A DNA stretch of 46,037 bases, taken from positions 1 through 46,037 of the forward strand of contig WGEY01000033.1 of NCBI GenBank assembly GCA_015492495.1, written 5' to 3'. The translations under genes and the position numbers were made by a program. Of this stretch, positions 8,289-15,942 are shown piece by piece. Position 1 is the first letter of the stretch, and every line of letters begins with the position of its first letter. This DNA is from Deltaproteobacteria bacterium. GTDB taxonomy: Bacteria > Desulfobacterota > GWC2-55-46 > DRQE01. The notes below the pieces were generated by a model. The model saw only the letters and a list, made by a program, of their open reading frames with translations. It did not search any database and was not told where the DNA came from.

Positions 8289-9236
8289 CTACATCTCCAG
8301 CAGGACCTTTAGAACACCCTTTTCAGATGCATAACCGATCGCCTCTATCCCCCTTTCGACGGGGAATATCCTGCTGATAAGGGGCTCGACATCCACCCTC
8401 TTCGACTCGAGCGCCTTCAGGGCGGGCTCGAAGGGACCGCACCTTGAGCCTATGAGGGTGATCTCGTCTATCACCACCTTGTTCATGTCCACCTCCCTCG
8501 GGTCAGCCACCGTGGTCTTGACGACGACCCGGCCCCGCGGTTTGACCGCATCAAGGGCGCTCACGAGGGCCGGGGAGGACCCGGCTGCATCTATTACGAT
8601 GTCAAAGGCCCTGTTCCCTGGGACCCCGAGCATGGTTCTTATCCCCCTACTCTCCAGCATGGAGAGTTTTTCTCCGTGTCTTCCCGCAACGGTAAGATCA
8701 CACCCTGCAAGATGCAGAACCTGGGCGATAAGGAGGCCCAGCTTTCCGTCGCCCAGCACGCATACCCTTTCATCAGGGCCGATCTTCACCTGCTCCATTA
8801 TCTCAAAGGCCGCGGCAAGGGGCTCTGCGAAGACCGCCTCCTTGTCACCTACAGAATCAGGGATGAGATGGAGATTTTTGACGGGAAGGGTCAGATAATC
8901 GGCAAAGGCACCGTCTTTACCGAGGATTCCGAGGACGGAACGGTCCGGGCAGTGATTTTCCAAGCCCGACAGACAAAGACCACAGGTCCCGCAACCTATA
9001 TTGATTTCGCCGGTAACCCTTTTCCCGACAAGTTCCGGATCCGTACATTCCTCCACAACTCCTGCAAACTCATGGCCCGGTATGCCGCTGAAGCCCATGT
9101 ATCCCTTGAGGATCTCGATGTCCGTGCTGCATATACCCGCATATCTGACCCTTATGAGCGCCTCTCCTTCCGAAGGCACAGGCAACGGGTGGTCTTCTCT
9201 GTAGTACAGCCTGTCCTTCTTGACGAGTGCGCGCAT
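8289..9236 (-). CDS. Zinc-dependent alcohol dehydrogenase (MDR superfamily)
   Basis: 315 residues from ATG 9236; a TTG three codons upstream is the alternative and neither has a clear ribosome site. Catalytic zinc ligands C36, H55 and E56 (GHEFAG) and the structural-zinc cysteines C82, C85, C88 and C96 are all present. A Rossmann domain (VCVLGDGKLGLLIAQV) binds NAD(P). At 315 residues it is somewhat shorter than typical 340-residue members. The family interconverts alcohols or polyols with aldehydes or ketones; the substrate is not predictable. It converges with the cytochrome gene and has hairpin repeat copy B just upstream, which may also mark the end of the preceding GDT1 unit. Confidence 0.87.
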   Translation of the reverse strand: MRALVKKDRLYYREDHPLPVPSEGEALIRVRYAGICSTDIEILKGYMGFSGIPGHEFAGVVEECTDPELVGKRVTGEINIGCGTCGLCLSGLENHCPDRSVLGILGKDGAFADYLTLPVKNLHLIPDSVGDKEAVFAEPLAAAFEIMEQVKIGPDERVCVLGDGKLGLLIAQVLHLAGCDLTVAGRHGEKLSMLESRGIRTMLGVPGNRAFDIVIDAAGSSPALVSALDAVKPRGRVVVKTTVADPREVDMNKVVIDEITLIGSRCGPFEPALKALESKRVDVEPLISRIFPVERGIEAIGYASEKGVLKVLLEM

Positions 9237-9268
9237 TCTACACAATTCGGTCCGGTCTGGTAGGGAAT

Positions 9269-9334
9269 CTTCAAATGTAAGGATGTTTGTATTATATTCG
9301 CTCGCTAACCCCGCGGTAAACTGCGGGGGACGCG
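9269..9334 (+). repeat. Intergenic hairpin repeat, copy B
   Basis: Head CTTCAAATGTAAGGAT (9269-9284), then TTATATTCGCTCGCTAA, then the stem CCCCGCGG/CTGCGGGG (9309-9316 with 9321-9328, loop TAAA, one G-U pair). Same layout as copy A at 7014-7072. It lies between the start of the dehydrogenase gene and the end of the GDT1 gene. Confidence 0.6.
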
Positions 9335-9362
9335 TCCGCTATGCATTTTCACTCTGCCGGGC

Positions 9363-9635
9363 TTACGCTTTGACAAGCGTCCATATGCCTATGGCGATGA
9401 AGCCTATGCCGGCTATGTAATGAAGATGCTTTTCACTTATGTACTGTGAAACCAAACCGCCGGCCAGCACGCCGATACCAGAGGCCACCATCAGGGCCAA
9501 AGACGCGCCGATAAATACCGTGAGCTTGCTCACTTCTCTATCCGCGGCGAACAGCATTGTGGCCAGCTGCGTTTTATCGCCGAGCTCTGCGATGAATACC
9601 ACTGCGAAGACTGTGAACAGTACCTTGTATTCCAA
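9363..9635 (-). CDS. GDT1/TMEM165 (UPF0016) family membrane protein
   Basis: 90 residues, one repeat unit, as in the half-size bacterial members that act as homo- or heterodimers. The hallmark ELGDKTQLA motif (17-25) lies in the first of about three membrane helices. The family transports Mn2+ and/or Ca2+ (yeast Gdt1, cyanobacterial Mnx); bacterial members are linked to manganese export. The second family motif normally comes from a partner half, and no second copy is visible, so it probably homodimerises. The start is TTG 9635, placed one base after the stop of a small upstream ORF, which suggests translational coupling. The length matches the family without extension. Confidence 0.87.
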   Translation of the reverse strand: MEYKVLFTVFAVVFIAELGDKTQLATMLFAADREVSKLTVFIGASLALMVASGIGVLAGGLVSQYISEKHLHYIAGIGFIAIGIWTLVKA

Positions 9636-9636
9636 T

Positions 9637-9795
9637 TCAGTTCTTTTTGGTACCTGCTTTCTTGGGCCTATGTTCGGATAGCGGTGCTACGCAGGAGGCA
9701 TCCTTGTTCACCCGATCGTTAACCGCCCTTTCGCTCAAAGGGGCCAAGGGCCTGTTGTTTCTGTCCTCTATTCGGACGGTCGCGTCATGCATCAT
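9637..9795 (-). CDS. Possible 52-residue protein coupled to the GDT1 gene
   Basis: A short frame from ATG 9795 (a second ATG follows at 9792) ends at TGA 9639-9637, one base before the TTG of the GDT1 gene. The product is hydrophilic with a basic C-terminus (RPKKAGTKKN) and one cysteine in DASCVAPLS. Codon choice (AGG, AAG, AAC, ATA) fits the neighbours, and the tight junction favours a genuine coupled gene or leader ORF. A TTGACG/TATTAT promoter ends two bases before the first ATG, so the message would be leaderless or nearly so. No family recognised. The alternative is a non-coding leader. Confidence 0.42.
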   Translation of the reverse strand: MMHDATVRIEDRNNRPLAPLSERAVNDRVNKDASCVAPLSEHRPKKAGTKKN

Positions 9796-9796
9796 A

Positions 9797-9826
9797 ATAA
9801 TATCCGTCCTTGCCGTGGAACGTCAA
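9797..9826 (-). promoter_or_regulatory. Candidate promoter of the small ORF and GDT1 gene
   Basis: On the minus strand TTGACG (9826-9821) and TATTAT (9802-9797) are 18 bases apart. Usual spacing places the transcript start at about the second ATG of the small ORF, implying no room for a Shine-Dalgarno. Confidence 0.45.
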
Positions 9827-10181
9827 GAAAAAGCGGAGCCGCGGAATCGAGTCCTGAATCACGGCTTATTACCCTCAACCTGTTTGATATCCCCGCTCAA
9901 GCAGTGGATACCGTGGCTTGCCGAAGTCTCTTTCGGCGGCCCCCATGCCTTTTTGGTACGGCCTTAGTACAAACGGCCGCAGATGCCATGCATAATGAAG
10001 CATCCGCTCTTACCGCATCTCCTCGTCATGTCGTAACCCACGGCGCCCCGAGGATACGGCAACTTTTAATTAAAGGACACTTCTGCTCTCATTATCGACA
10101 TCCCCAACCCCAAATGCCTATTTTTTGGGCACGCAATATTCTGTAACCCCTAAAATCCCTATATTTTGCAGGCATTTCAGT
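9827..10181. other. Intergenic stretch without recognisable genes
   Basis: About 355 bases between the GDT1 promoter and the sigma-54 promoter. Open frames here have no protein-like composition. The stretch becomes AT-rich toward 10180 and would be where an enhancer-binding activator of nirBD should bind. An imperfect inverted repeat (TGCC...GGGCA, about 10115-10131) is the only candidate seen. Confidence 0.4.
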
Positions 10182-10197
10182 TGGCACGCGGCTTGCA
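10182..10197 (+). promoter_or_regulatory. Sigma-54 (-24/-12) promoter of nirBD
   Basis: TGGCAC-GCGGC-TTGCA matches the sigma-54 consensus TGGCAC-N5-TTGCW at every defined position. Transcription would begin near 10208, about 59 bases before the nirB ATG. It implies activation by an NtrC-type enhancer-binding protein, as expected for nitrogen assimilation or nitrite response. Confidence 0.88.
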
Positions 10198-10216
10198 ATC
10201 ATATATAAGTGCAGAT

Positions 10217-10231
10217 CCGGTGCTGCACCGG
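10217..10231 (+). promoter_or_regulatory. 15-base perfect palindrome in the nirB leader
   Basis: CCGGTGC-T-GCACCGG lies roughly 10-24 bases downstream of the predicted nirB transcript start. It could be an operator that blocks elongation or a hairpin at the 5' end of the message that protects it. Confidence 0.5.
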
Positions 10232-10266
10232 CACGAATTAAAGATCGATTTGCGAGGTGGGTATTT

Positions 10267-12717
10267 ATGGAGACGAAGAAGAAACTGGTCATGATAGGAA
10301 ACGGCATGGCCGGTATGAAGGCGATAGAGGAGATCATAGACATAAACCCGGATCTCTTCGACATAACCGTATTCGGGGCCGAGAGGCACCCCAACTACAA
10401 CCGCGTGCTCCTCTCCTCCGTGCTGGCCGGTGAGATGACGGTCGAGGACATAATCCTCAACGATGAGGAATGGTATCGCAAAAACAATATCACGCTGCAC
10501 CTCGGCAAGCCCGTGGTCGAGATCCAGCGCGGCTACAGGAAGGTCGTTGCGGCGGATGGAACCACGGCCGCCTACGACTGCCTGGTGATAGCCACGGGCT
10601 CCAAGCCCTTCATACTGCCGCTTCCCGGGGTGGACAAGGAGGGTGTCATAACCTTCCGCGACATCTACGACTGCGAGAGGATGATGGAGGCATCCGCGAG
10701 CTACCGGAAGGCCGCGGTGATAGGCGGCGGGCTCCTGGGTCTCGAGGCGGCCAAGGGGCTCGTGAACCTGGGCATGGAGGTCACGGTCATACACGACCGC
10801 AAGACGCTCATGAACATGCAGCTAGACGAGGTTGCGGGAGAGATGCTCAGAGAAAGCCTCGAAGAACAGGGAATGCGCTTCCGCACCTCGACGCTCACAA
10901 AGAGGATACTCGGCGACGATAGGGTAAGGGGGCTCGAGTTCGAAGACGGTTCCAGGCTCGAGTGCGACATCGTGGTCATGGCCGTTGGCATACGCCCCAA
11001 CAAGGACCTCGCCGAAGGGGCACGGCTTTTCTGTAACAGGGGGATCGTGGTGAACGACTACATGCAGTCCATAACCGACCCCTCGGTGTACGCTGTGGGT
11101 GAATGCGTGGAGCACAGGGGAAAAACCTACGGGCTCGTGGCCCCTCTCTTCGAGCAGGCGCGCATCCTCGCCTACCACATCACCGGACAGGGGCTCAAGA
11201 CGTACACGGGCTCGGTCGTATCCACGAAGCTCAAGGTCTCAGGGGTGGACGTCTTCTCCGCAGGCGACTTCGAGGGCAACGGCTCCTCGGACACGGTCAT
11301 GTACCTGGACCGCAAGGGCGGGATCTACAAGAAGATCGTCATAAAGGACGAGCGCATCATCGGAGCGGTCCTATTCGGCGATACGGCGGACGGCACGCGA
11401 CTCTTCCAGATGATGCAGGACGGAACCGACGTATCCGAACAGCGCTCCACCCTGCTCTTCGGCAACACCATGCTCGGTGACGCCGGCCACTCGGGGCTAG
11501 CTCAGGTGTCAATGATGAGCCCCGACACGATCGTCTGCGGCTGTAACGGGGTTACGAAGAAGATGATAGAGGACGCCGTTGTAAAGCACGGCCTCACCAC
11601 GCGCAAGGAGGTCACCGGATGCACCAAGGCCGCAGGATCCTGCGGCGGCTGCGGTCCGCTGGTGGACCAGATACTCGTCTCGATACTCGGAAGCTCCTTC
11701 GCCCGCTCGGCCAACGCCATGCCGCTTTGCGACTGCACCGAGCTCACGCATGACGAGGTGAAAGAAGAGATCCGCAGAAGGCGCCTTCTCACGGTCGGCG
11801 GGGCGATGCGGGCGCTTGAGTGGAAGGGCGAGGGGTGCGATACCTGCAGGCCCGCGCTCAACTACTACGTGCAGTCCATATGGCCAAAAGAGACGAGTGA
11901 CGATCCGGCATCCAGGCTCGTAAACGAGAGGATGCACGCAAACATCCAGAAGGACGGGACATTCTCCGTGGTCCCGCGCATGTACGGGGGGCTCACGACC
12001 CCTGAGGAGCTGATGAGGATAGCCAGGGTCGCCTCCGAATACAACGTACCGGCCGTAAAGCTCACCGGAGGCCAGAGGATCGACCTCCTGGGCATCAAGA
12101 AGGAAGACCTCACCGCGGTGTGGAGGGCGCTCGGCATGGAGTCGGGCTACGCCTACGCAAAGGCGCTCCGGACGGTGAAGACCTGCGTGGGGAGCCGGTG
12201 GTGCCGCTTCGGGACCCAGGACTCCATGGGGCTCGGCATAAACCTCGAAAAGATGCTCGAACGGGTGTGGGCGCCGGCGAAGCTCAAACTTTCGGTCTCC
12301 GGTTGCCCGCGCAACTGCGCCGAGGCGTCGATAAAGGACCTCGGGATAGTCGGCGTGGACGGCGGATGGGAGATATACTGCGGCGGCAACGGCGGCGTGA
12401 GGGTACGGGTCGCCGAACTCCTGTGCACGGTCCGCGATGCCGACGAGGTCATGGAGATCGCCAAGGCTTACGTGCAGCTCTACCGCGAAGACGCCCACTA
12501 CGGCGAGAGGACCTCGGTGTGGATTGAGCGGGTCGGGCTAGACCGTGTGAAGCGGGCCGTCGTCGATGACCCGCAGTCACGCGGCGCGCTCGCCGCAAGG
12601 CTCGACGAATACATCGAAACGCTCGGTGAAGACCCGTGGAAGGCCCGCATCAGGGAAGAGGAGGAGCGCCCGGGCATGAAACCCATAAAGATCGACGCAA
12701 GGGCTGTGAACGAATGA
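10267..12717 (+). CDS. nirB: NADH-dependent nitrite reductase, large subunit
   Basis: 816 residues, typical NirB size. Domains in order: FAD/NADH oxidoreductase (GNGMAG at 11-16, second dinucleotide fold around 150), a BFD-like [2Fe-2S] region with C424, C426, C459 and C462, then the sulfite/nitrite reductase half-domains with the sirohaem/[4Fe-4S] cysteines C640, C646, C680 and C684 (CVGSRWC and SGCPRNC). It reduces nitrite to ammonium in the cytoplasm at NADH expense, for assimilation or detoxification. Start ATG 10267 follows GAGGTG eight bases upstream. Its last codons overlap the nirD start (ATGA). No nitrate reductase or transporter is nearby. The sigma-54 promoter suggests nitrogen-status control. 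Confidence 0.96.
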   Translation: METKKKLVMIGNGMAGMKAIEEIIDINPDLFDITVFGAERHPNYNRVLLSSVLAGEMTVEDIILNDEEWYRKNNITLHLGKPVVEIQRGYRKVVAADGTTAAYDCLVIATGSKPFILPLPGVDKEGVITFRDIYDCERMMEASASYRKAAVIGGGLLGLEAAKGLVNLGMEVTVIHDRKTLMNMQLDEVAGEMLRESLEEQGMRFRTSTLTKRILGDDRVRGLEFEDGSRLECDIVVMAVGIRPNKDLAEGARLFCNRGIVVNDYMQSITDPSVYAVGECVEHRGKTYGLVAPLFEQARILAYHITGQGLKTYTGSVVSTKLKVSGVDVFSAGDFEGNGSSDTVMYLDRKGGIYKKIVIKDERIIGAVLFGDTADGTRLFQMMQDGTDVSEQRSTLLFGNTMLGDAGHSGLAQVSMMSPDTIVCGCNGVTKKMIEDAVVKHGLTTRKEVTGCTKAAGSCGGCGPLVDQILVSILGSSFARSANAMPLCDCTELTHDEVKEEIRRRRLLTVGGAMRALEWKGEGCDTCRPALNYYVQSIWPKETSDDPASRLVNERMHANIQKDGTFSVVPRMYGGLTTPEELMRIARVASEYNVPAVKLTGGQRIDLLGIKKEDLTAVWRALGMESGYAYAKALRTVKTCVGSRWCRFGTQDSMGLGINLEKMLERVWAPAKLKLSVSGCPRNCAEASIKDLGIVGVDGGWEIYCGGNGGVRVRVAELLCTVRDADEVMEIAKAYVQLYREDAHYGERTSVWIERVGLDRVKRAVVDDPQSRGALAARLDEYIETLGEDPWKARIREEEERPGMKPIKIDARAVNE

Positions 12718-13019
12718 AGTGGCTCAAGGTATGCCGTAAAGACGAGATCCCGGAAAGGGGAGGACGCGCGGTCCTGGCGGGCGGGAGCCGGATAGCCGTC
12801 TTCCGCCTCTCGGACGGGCGCGTAGTGGCGGTCGAGGACCGCTGCCCTCACAAGGAGGGTCCCCTCTCGGACGGCCTCTTGACCGGCGCAACCGTCATCT
12901 GTCCCATGCACCACTGGAAGATAGACCTCGAAAGCGGAAACGCCCTGCCCCCTGATTGCGGTTGCGTGAAGACCTACGAGACCAAGGTGGATGACGGTAT
13001 CGTGTGGCTCAGGCTTTAA
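12714..13019 (+). CDS. nirD: Nitrite reductase small subunit, Rieske-type
   Basis: 101 residues; the ATG at 12714 overlaps the nirB stop by four bases (ATGA), so translation is coupled. The Rieske [2Fe-2S] ligands appear as CPHKEGPL and, 17-18 residues later, CPMHHWKID. The rest is a compact beta fold ending in VWLRL. NirD pairs with NirB; in many bacteria the small subunit has lost its cluster ligands, but here all four (two Cys, two His) are kept. A stem-loop follows directly. Confidence 0.95.
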   Translation: MKWLKVCRKDEIPERGGRAVLAGGSRIAVFRLSDGRVVAVEDRCPHKEGPLSDGLLTGATVICPMHHWKIDLESGNALPPDCGCVKTYETKVDDGIVWLRL

Positions 13020-13070
13020 GCCCCCCTGGCAGGCAGCGAAACCGCGCTGCTGTTTGAAGCCGCCGGGGGC
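13020..13070 (+). terminator. Stem-loop after nirD
   Basis: An inner hairpin GCAGCG-AAACCG-CGCTGC (13033-13050) nests inside an outer GCCCCC/GGGGGC pair immediately after the nirD stop. There is no clean T-run, so it may act as a Rho-assisted terminator or a 3' end stabiliser. Confidence 0.45.
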
Positions 13071-13071
13071 G

Positions 13072-13107
13072 CTTCAAATGCAAGGATTTATATTCGGCCG
13101 TGTTACC
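13072..13107 (+). repeat. Head fragment of the intergenic repeat, copy C
   Basis: CTTCAAATGCAAGGAT matches the head of copy B at 15 of 16 bases and is followed by the shared TTATATTCG and a TTACCC that resembles TAACCCC. The GC-rich hairpin is absent, so this is a partial or decayed copy, in the convergent gap between nirD and the Hsp70-like gene. Confidence 0.4.
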
Positions 13108-13147
13108 CGAGGCGTGCTTTATTCACTACAGAATACGACGGCCGTAG

Positions 13148-15937
13148 TTACTGCAGCCTGAGCTCCGTCGGGACCTCTTTACCATCCCTTCCGTACCTTA
13201 TCCTGACCGCCCCGGAGGCATCGACGCAGAAGGTCACTTCGACGTCTTCTTCAACGGGCTCGTCGAAGGATAGGGTTACGGCCTTGAAGCCGTGGAGCTC
13301 GACCTCGTCGTAGGAGTGCTTGATGACCTGTTTTATGAACTCCATTCCGGACTCCCTCACCCACCTCCTGGTGACGAGGTTCTCCGGCACCTCGAAGATC
13401 TCCAGGTACATCTCCCTCTGCGCCCCCAGTGTCCTCGCGGGCTTTATGGAGAAGGTCTTTTCAATAGGCAGTGATTCGCCCTTTTCGAGTATTATCTCGT
13501 AGGAGTGGGGCCGCTCTTTGCCCTTGGTGGAAAACCTCACGGCGTACGCCATGCCCAGGTGCCTGTCGATGACGTCGCTCGTGCCGTACATCACTGCACC
13601 GCGGGCCACGGCCGTCAGCGGGCTGTGGTCGTAGATCGCGTTCCTGTCACCGAGCTCCGGAAAGGTGTGCGCGATCTTGTCCCTGAAAGAAGGTATCTGG
13701 GACGAACCCCCGGTAAGGAGCACGGCGTCTATCATCTCGCCCGTTACGCCCACCTTCTTCGCCTTCTTGAGGACGTAGGATATCTCCCTGTCCAGGTTCC
13801 TGTAGAAGTCGTGCTTGTCGAGCACCTCCTCGAAGTCGTCCCTCGTGACCTTGCACACCTCCCTGCCATCCCAGACAAATGGAACACGCCTGTACTCGGA
13901 GAGCGCGATCTTTATCTCCTCGGCGAGCGTGAGCAGCCGTGGCGGGATCTCCCTTCCGGCAAGCCCGCACCTTTCGGCCAGGTACTCGGCAAGCCACCTG
14001 TCTATGTCCTTTCCGCCGAGCATCCTCGAACGGTCGGGCTTGGCCACGACATGCACCTCGTCTATGTTCAGCCTGAGAAGCATTATGTCCAGCGTGCACC
14101 CGCCGAAGTCAAGGACCATGAAGAGCTTGTCCTTCTCCTCGGCGACCTGGTAACCTATCGCCGCTGCCAGCGGCTCCTCCACGAACTCCACCGGGATGTT
14201 CCTTGCGCTCTTCTTTATGATCCCGGCGAGTGCCTTCCTGTAGCCGTGGAAACCCACGGGCACGGTCACGCACAGACGGTCGCAGAGCCTGCCCGAAAGC
14301 CTCGAAAAAAGCCCCGTCTGTGTGTTCGCCTCCTTGAGGTGGCGGTAGAGGATACGGAAGTACCTATCCATGAGCTCTCTCCCGCCGGGGTCGCCCTCAA
14401 GTAGCATCTTCTTCATGTTGACGGCGGAAGCGCTCTCCTGGGCCTCCGCCCCTATGGCATCGGTCTCTGGCTCGATGAGGGTGGGGACGATGTATGTGTC
14501 GCCGTACTTTCTCGAGATGGCATCGAGGTGAACGAAGTCCGGCATGGCGTCTCCCCTCTTCCTCATGATGACGGTGTTGGTCGCACCAAGGTCTATTGAA
14601 ATGGTATCCCTGACAGAGGTCCTCGAGTGGACCTCCGCGGCGCTGTCCTTCCTGTAGTCCGGGCACACCTCCCTGACGAATACGGGCCTCTCTATCTCAC
14701 GTCCGTGGTACCTCTCCTTCAACTCGTTCAGGTGGGCTACGGCCTTCTTGACCGCATCCCTCAGGACGACCGGCTTTATCCACACATGGGCGTACGGTTT
14801 GAGTGTCTCTATCAGGCGTATGTCATTGAGCTTGTCCGAAAAGTCCTCGAGCTCCCTTGCGAAGAGCTGCGCGTACTTCTCCCTCGTGTACCTACGCTTC
14901 TTGCTCTCGTTTATCCTCTTCTCCTCGGCGACGATGACGTAGTCTATGACGTCGACCATCTCCACGTCCTGCATGCGGCTCCGTACCGAAAAGAAGGGTA
15001 GGCAGGTCTCTATTATCTCTGAGACGAGCGGAAAGAACTCCTCGGTCTTGGGCAGCTTCTTAAGGAGCTCTATCAACCCGTAGAGCCGGGTGAAAGGGTC
15101 CTTGATGGCGAGCGTGGCGTTGAAGGCCTCCCTGAAGGCGCTCTTGTAGAATGATATGAACTGCTCCGTGCCGGCGAGCTCGTCAGCTATGTACAGGAGC
15201 GCGTACTTCCTGTAATAGGGCTCCTCTATCTGAACCGCCGCCTTTATGGCGAAGTCTATGGCCTTCTTGTATAGCTCGAGAAACTCCCCCCTCTTGGGCA
15301 GCCCCCTCGTCACACCGAGGAAGGTGCGGTCTATGTAGAAGGTCTCGTCGCAGGACTTGGGCAGCTCCCTGGCTATCTCATCAAGCGAGTACTTCTTGTA
15401 GCCCGCCCCCTCGGCAAAGCCGAGCGCCACCCTGAGCGCATGGAGGGAAAGGGGCTCGAGGCCCTCCCAGTCCCTTAAGTTCTTCGCTATCTCAACGAGG
15501 GAGTGCCTGCGTATGACCCTGTCCTCTATCCTGTCGGCAATATCTATGGCACGCCTCATTATCGAGGCGTAGAGGTTGCTGAAGACGGCCCTGTGCGGCA
15601 CCTCGCCGGCAAGCCGCATGTAGGAGGACTTCTTGTGTATCGGAGACTCCTTGTTCGCCTCGACCGCCTCTACGGCACGCTCCATCGCCTCGGCGAACAG
15701 CGCGCTGAAGTCGCCCGTCTTGGGAACGGTCCGCACGAACTCGAGGAGCGCCTGCCTTCTCTGCGCTTCGTCTTCCATCGCGTCTATGAACTCGAATACG
15801 CGGCGGAACGCGTTTAGGCTGGTGACGTCCGGCGGGAGTTCCTTGAGGAGCTTCAACACGGCCCCCTTGCCCTCTTCACCCTCGCTGACGCCTCCATGCG
15901 CGCTGAGTATTTCGTTCAATCTGGTCTCAATATTCAT
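13148..15937 (-). CDS. Hsp70-like ATPase with N-terminal helical-repeat domain
   Basis: 929 residues from ATG 15937; a TTG at 15946 that overlaps the upstream stop is the alternative start. Residues about 50-320 contain around six degenerate units of ~41-45 residues with the pattern I-x-D-x3-R-x3-L-x2-IA-x2-LPKT-x2-F-x2-LY-x2-A, predicted helical. A charged linker leads to an actin/Hsp70 nucleotide-binding domain from about 447: phosphate-1 SIDLGATNTV, phosphate-2 VLDFGGCTLDIM, adenosine LLTGGSSQIPSF. A substrate-domain-like tail follows. It is much longer than DnaK (~640) and lacks its C-terminal EEVD-like end. It is the last gene of the protease/DUF1257/DUF2997/radical-SAM operon, suggesting a chaperone partner. 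Substrate unknown. Confidence 0.8.
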   Translation of the reverse strand: MNIETRLNEILSAHGGVSEGEEGKGAVLKLLKELPPDVTSLNAFRRVFEFIDAMEDEAQRRQALLEFVRTVPKTGDFSALFAEAMERAVEAVEANKESPIHKKSSYMRLAGEVPHRAVFSNLYASIMRRAIDIADRIEDRVIRRHSLVEIAKNLRDWEGLEPLSLHALRVALGFAEGAGYKKYSLDEIARELPKSCDETFYIDRTFLGVTRGLPKRGEFLELYKKAIDFAIKAAVQIEEPYYRKYALLYIADELAGTEQFISFYKSAFREAFNATLAIKDPFTRLYGLIELLKKLPKTEEFFPLVSEIIETCLPFFSVRSRMQDVEMVDVIDYVIVAEEKRINESKKRRYTREKYAQLFARELEDFSDKLNDIRLIETLKPYAHVWIKPVVLRDAVKKAVAHLNELKERYHGREIERPVFVREVCPDYRKDSAAEVHSRTSVRDTISIDLGATNTVIMRKRGDAMPDFVHLDAISRKYGDTYIVPTLIEPETDAIGAEAQESASAVNMKKMLLEGDPGGRELMDRYFRILYRHLKEANTQTGLFSRLSGRLCDRLCVTVPVGFHGYRKALAGIIKKSARNIPVEFVEEPLAAAIGYQVAEEKDKLFMVLDFGGCTLDIMLLRLNIDEVHVVAKPDRSRMLGGKDIDRWLAEYLAERCGLAGREIPPRLLTLAEEIKIALSEYRRVPFVWDGREVCKVTRDDFEEVLDKHDFYRNLDREISYVLKKAKKVGVTGEMIDAVLLTGGSSQIPSFRDKIAHTFPELGDRNAIYDHSPLTAVARGAVMYGTSDVIDRHLGMAYAVRFSTKGKERPHSYEIILEKGESLPIEKTFSIKPARTLGAQREMYLEIFEVPENLVTRRWVRESGMEFIKQVIKHSYDEVELHGFKAVTLSFDEPVEEDVEVTFCVDASGAVRIRYGRDGKEVPTELRLQ

Positions 15938-15942
15938 GGCCT

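Noticed and set aside
9636-9830. Manganese (yybP-ykoY-type) riboswitch before the GDT1 gene
   Set aside because: Looked for because such genes can have one; the conserved core sequence is not present, and the space holds a coding-like ORF.
9647-9967. Rightward open frame in the gap before nirB
   Set aside because: No family resemblance, no ribosome site, and the opposite strand offers a better small ORF coupled to the GDT1 gene.
11509-12498. Leftward open frame of 329 codons inside nirB
   Set aside because: Shadow of nirB; the nirB frame has all cofactor motifs.
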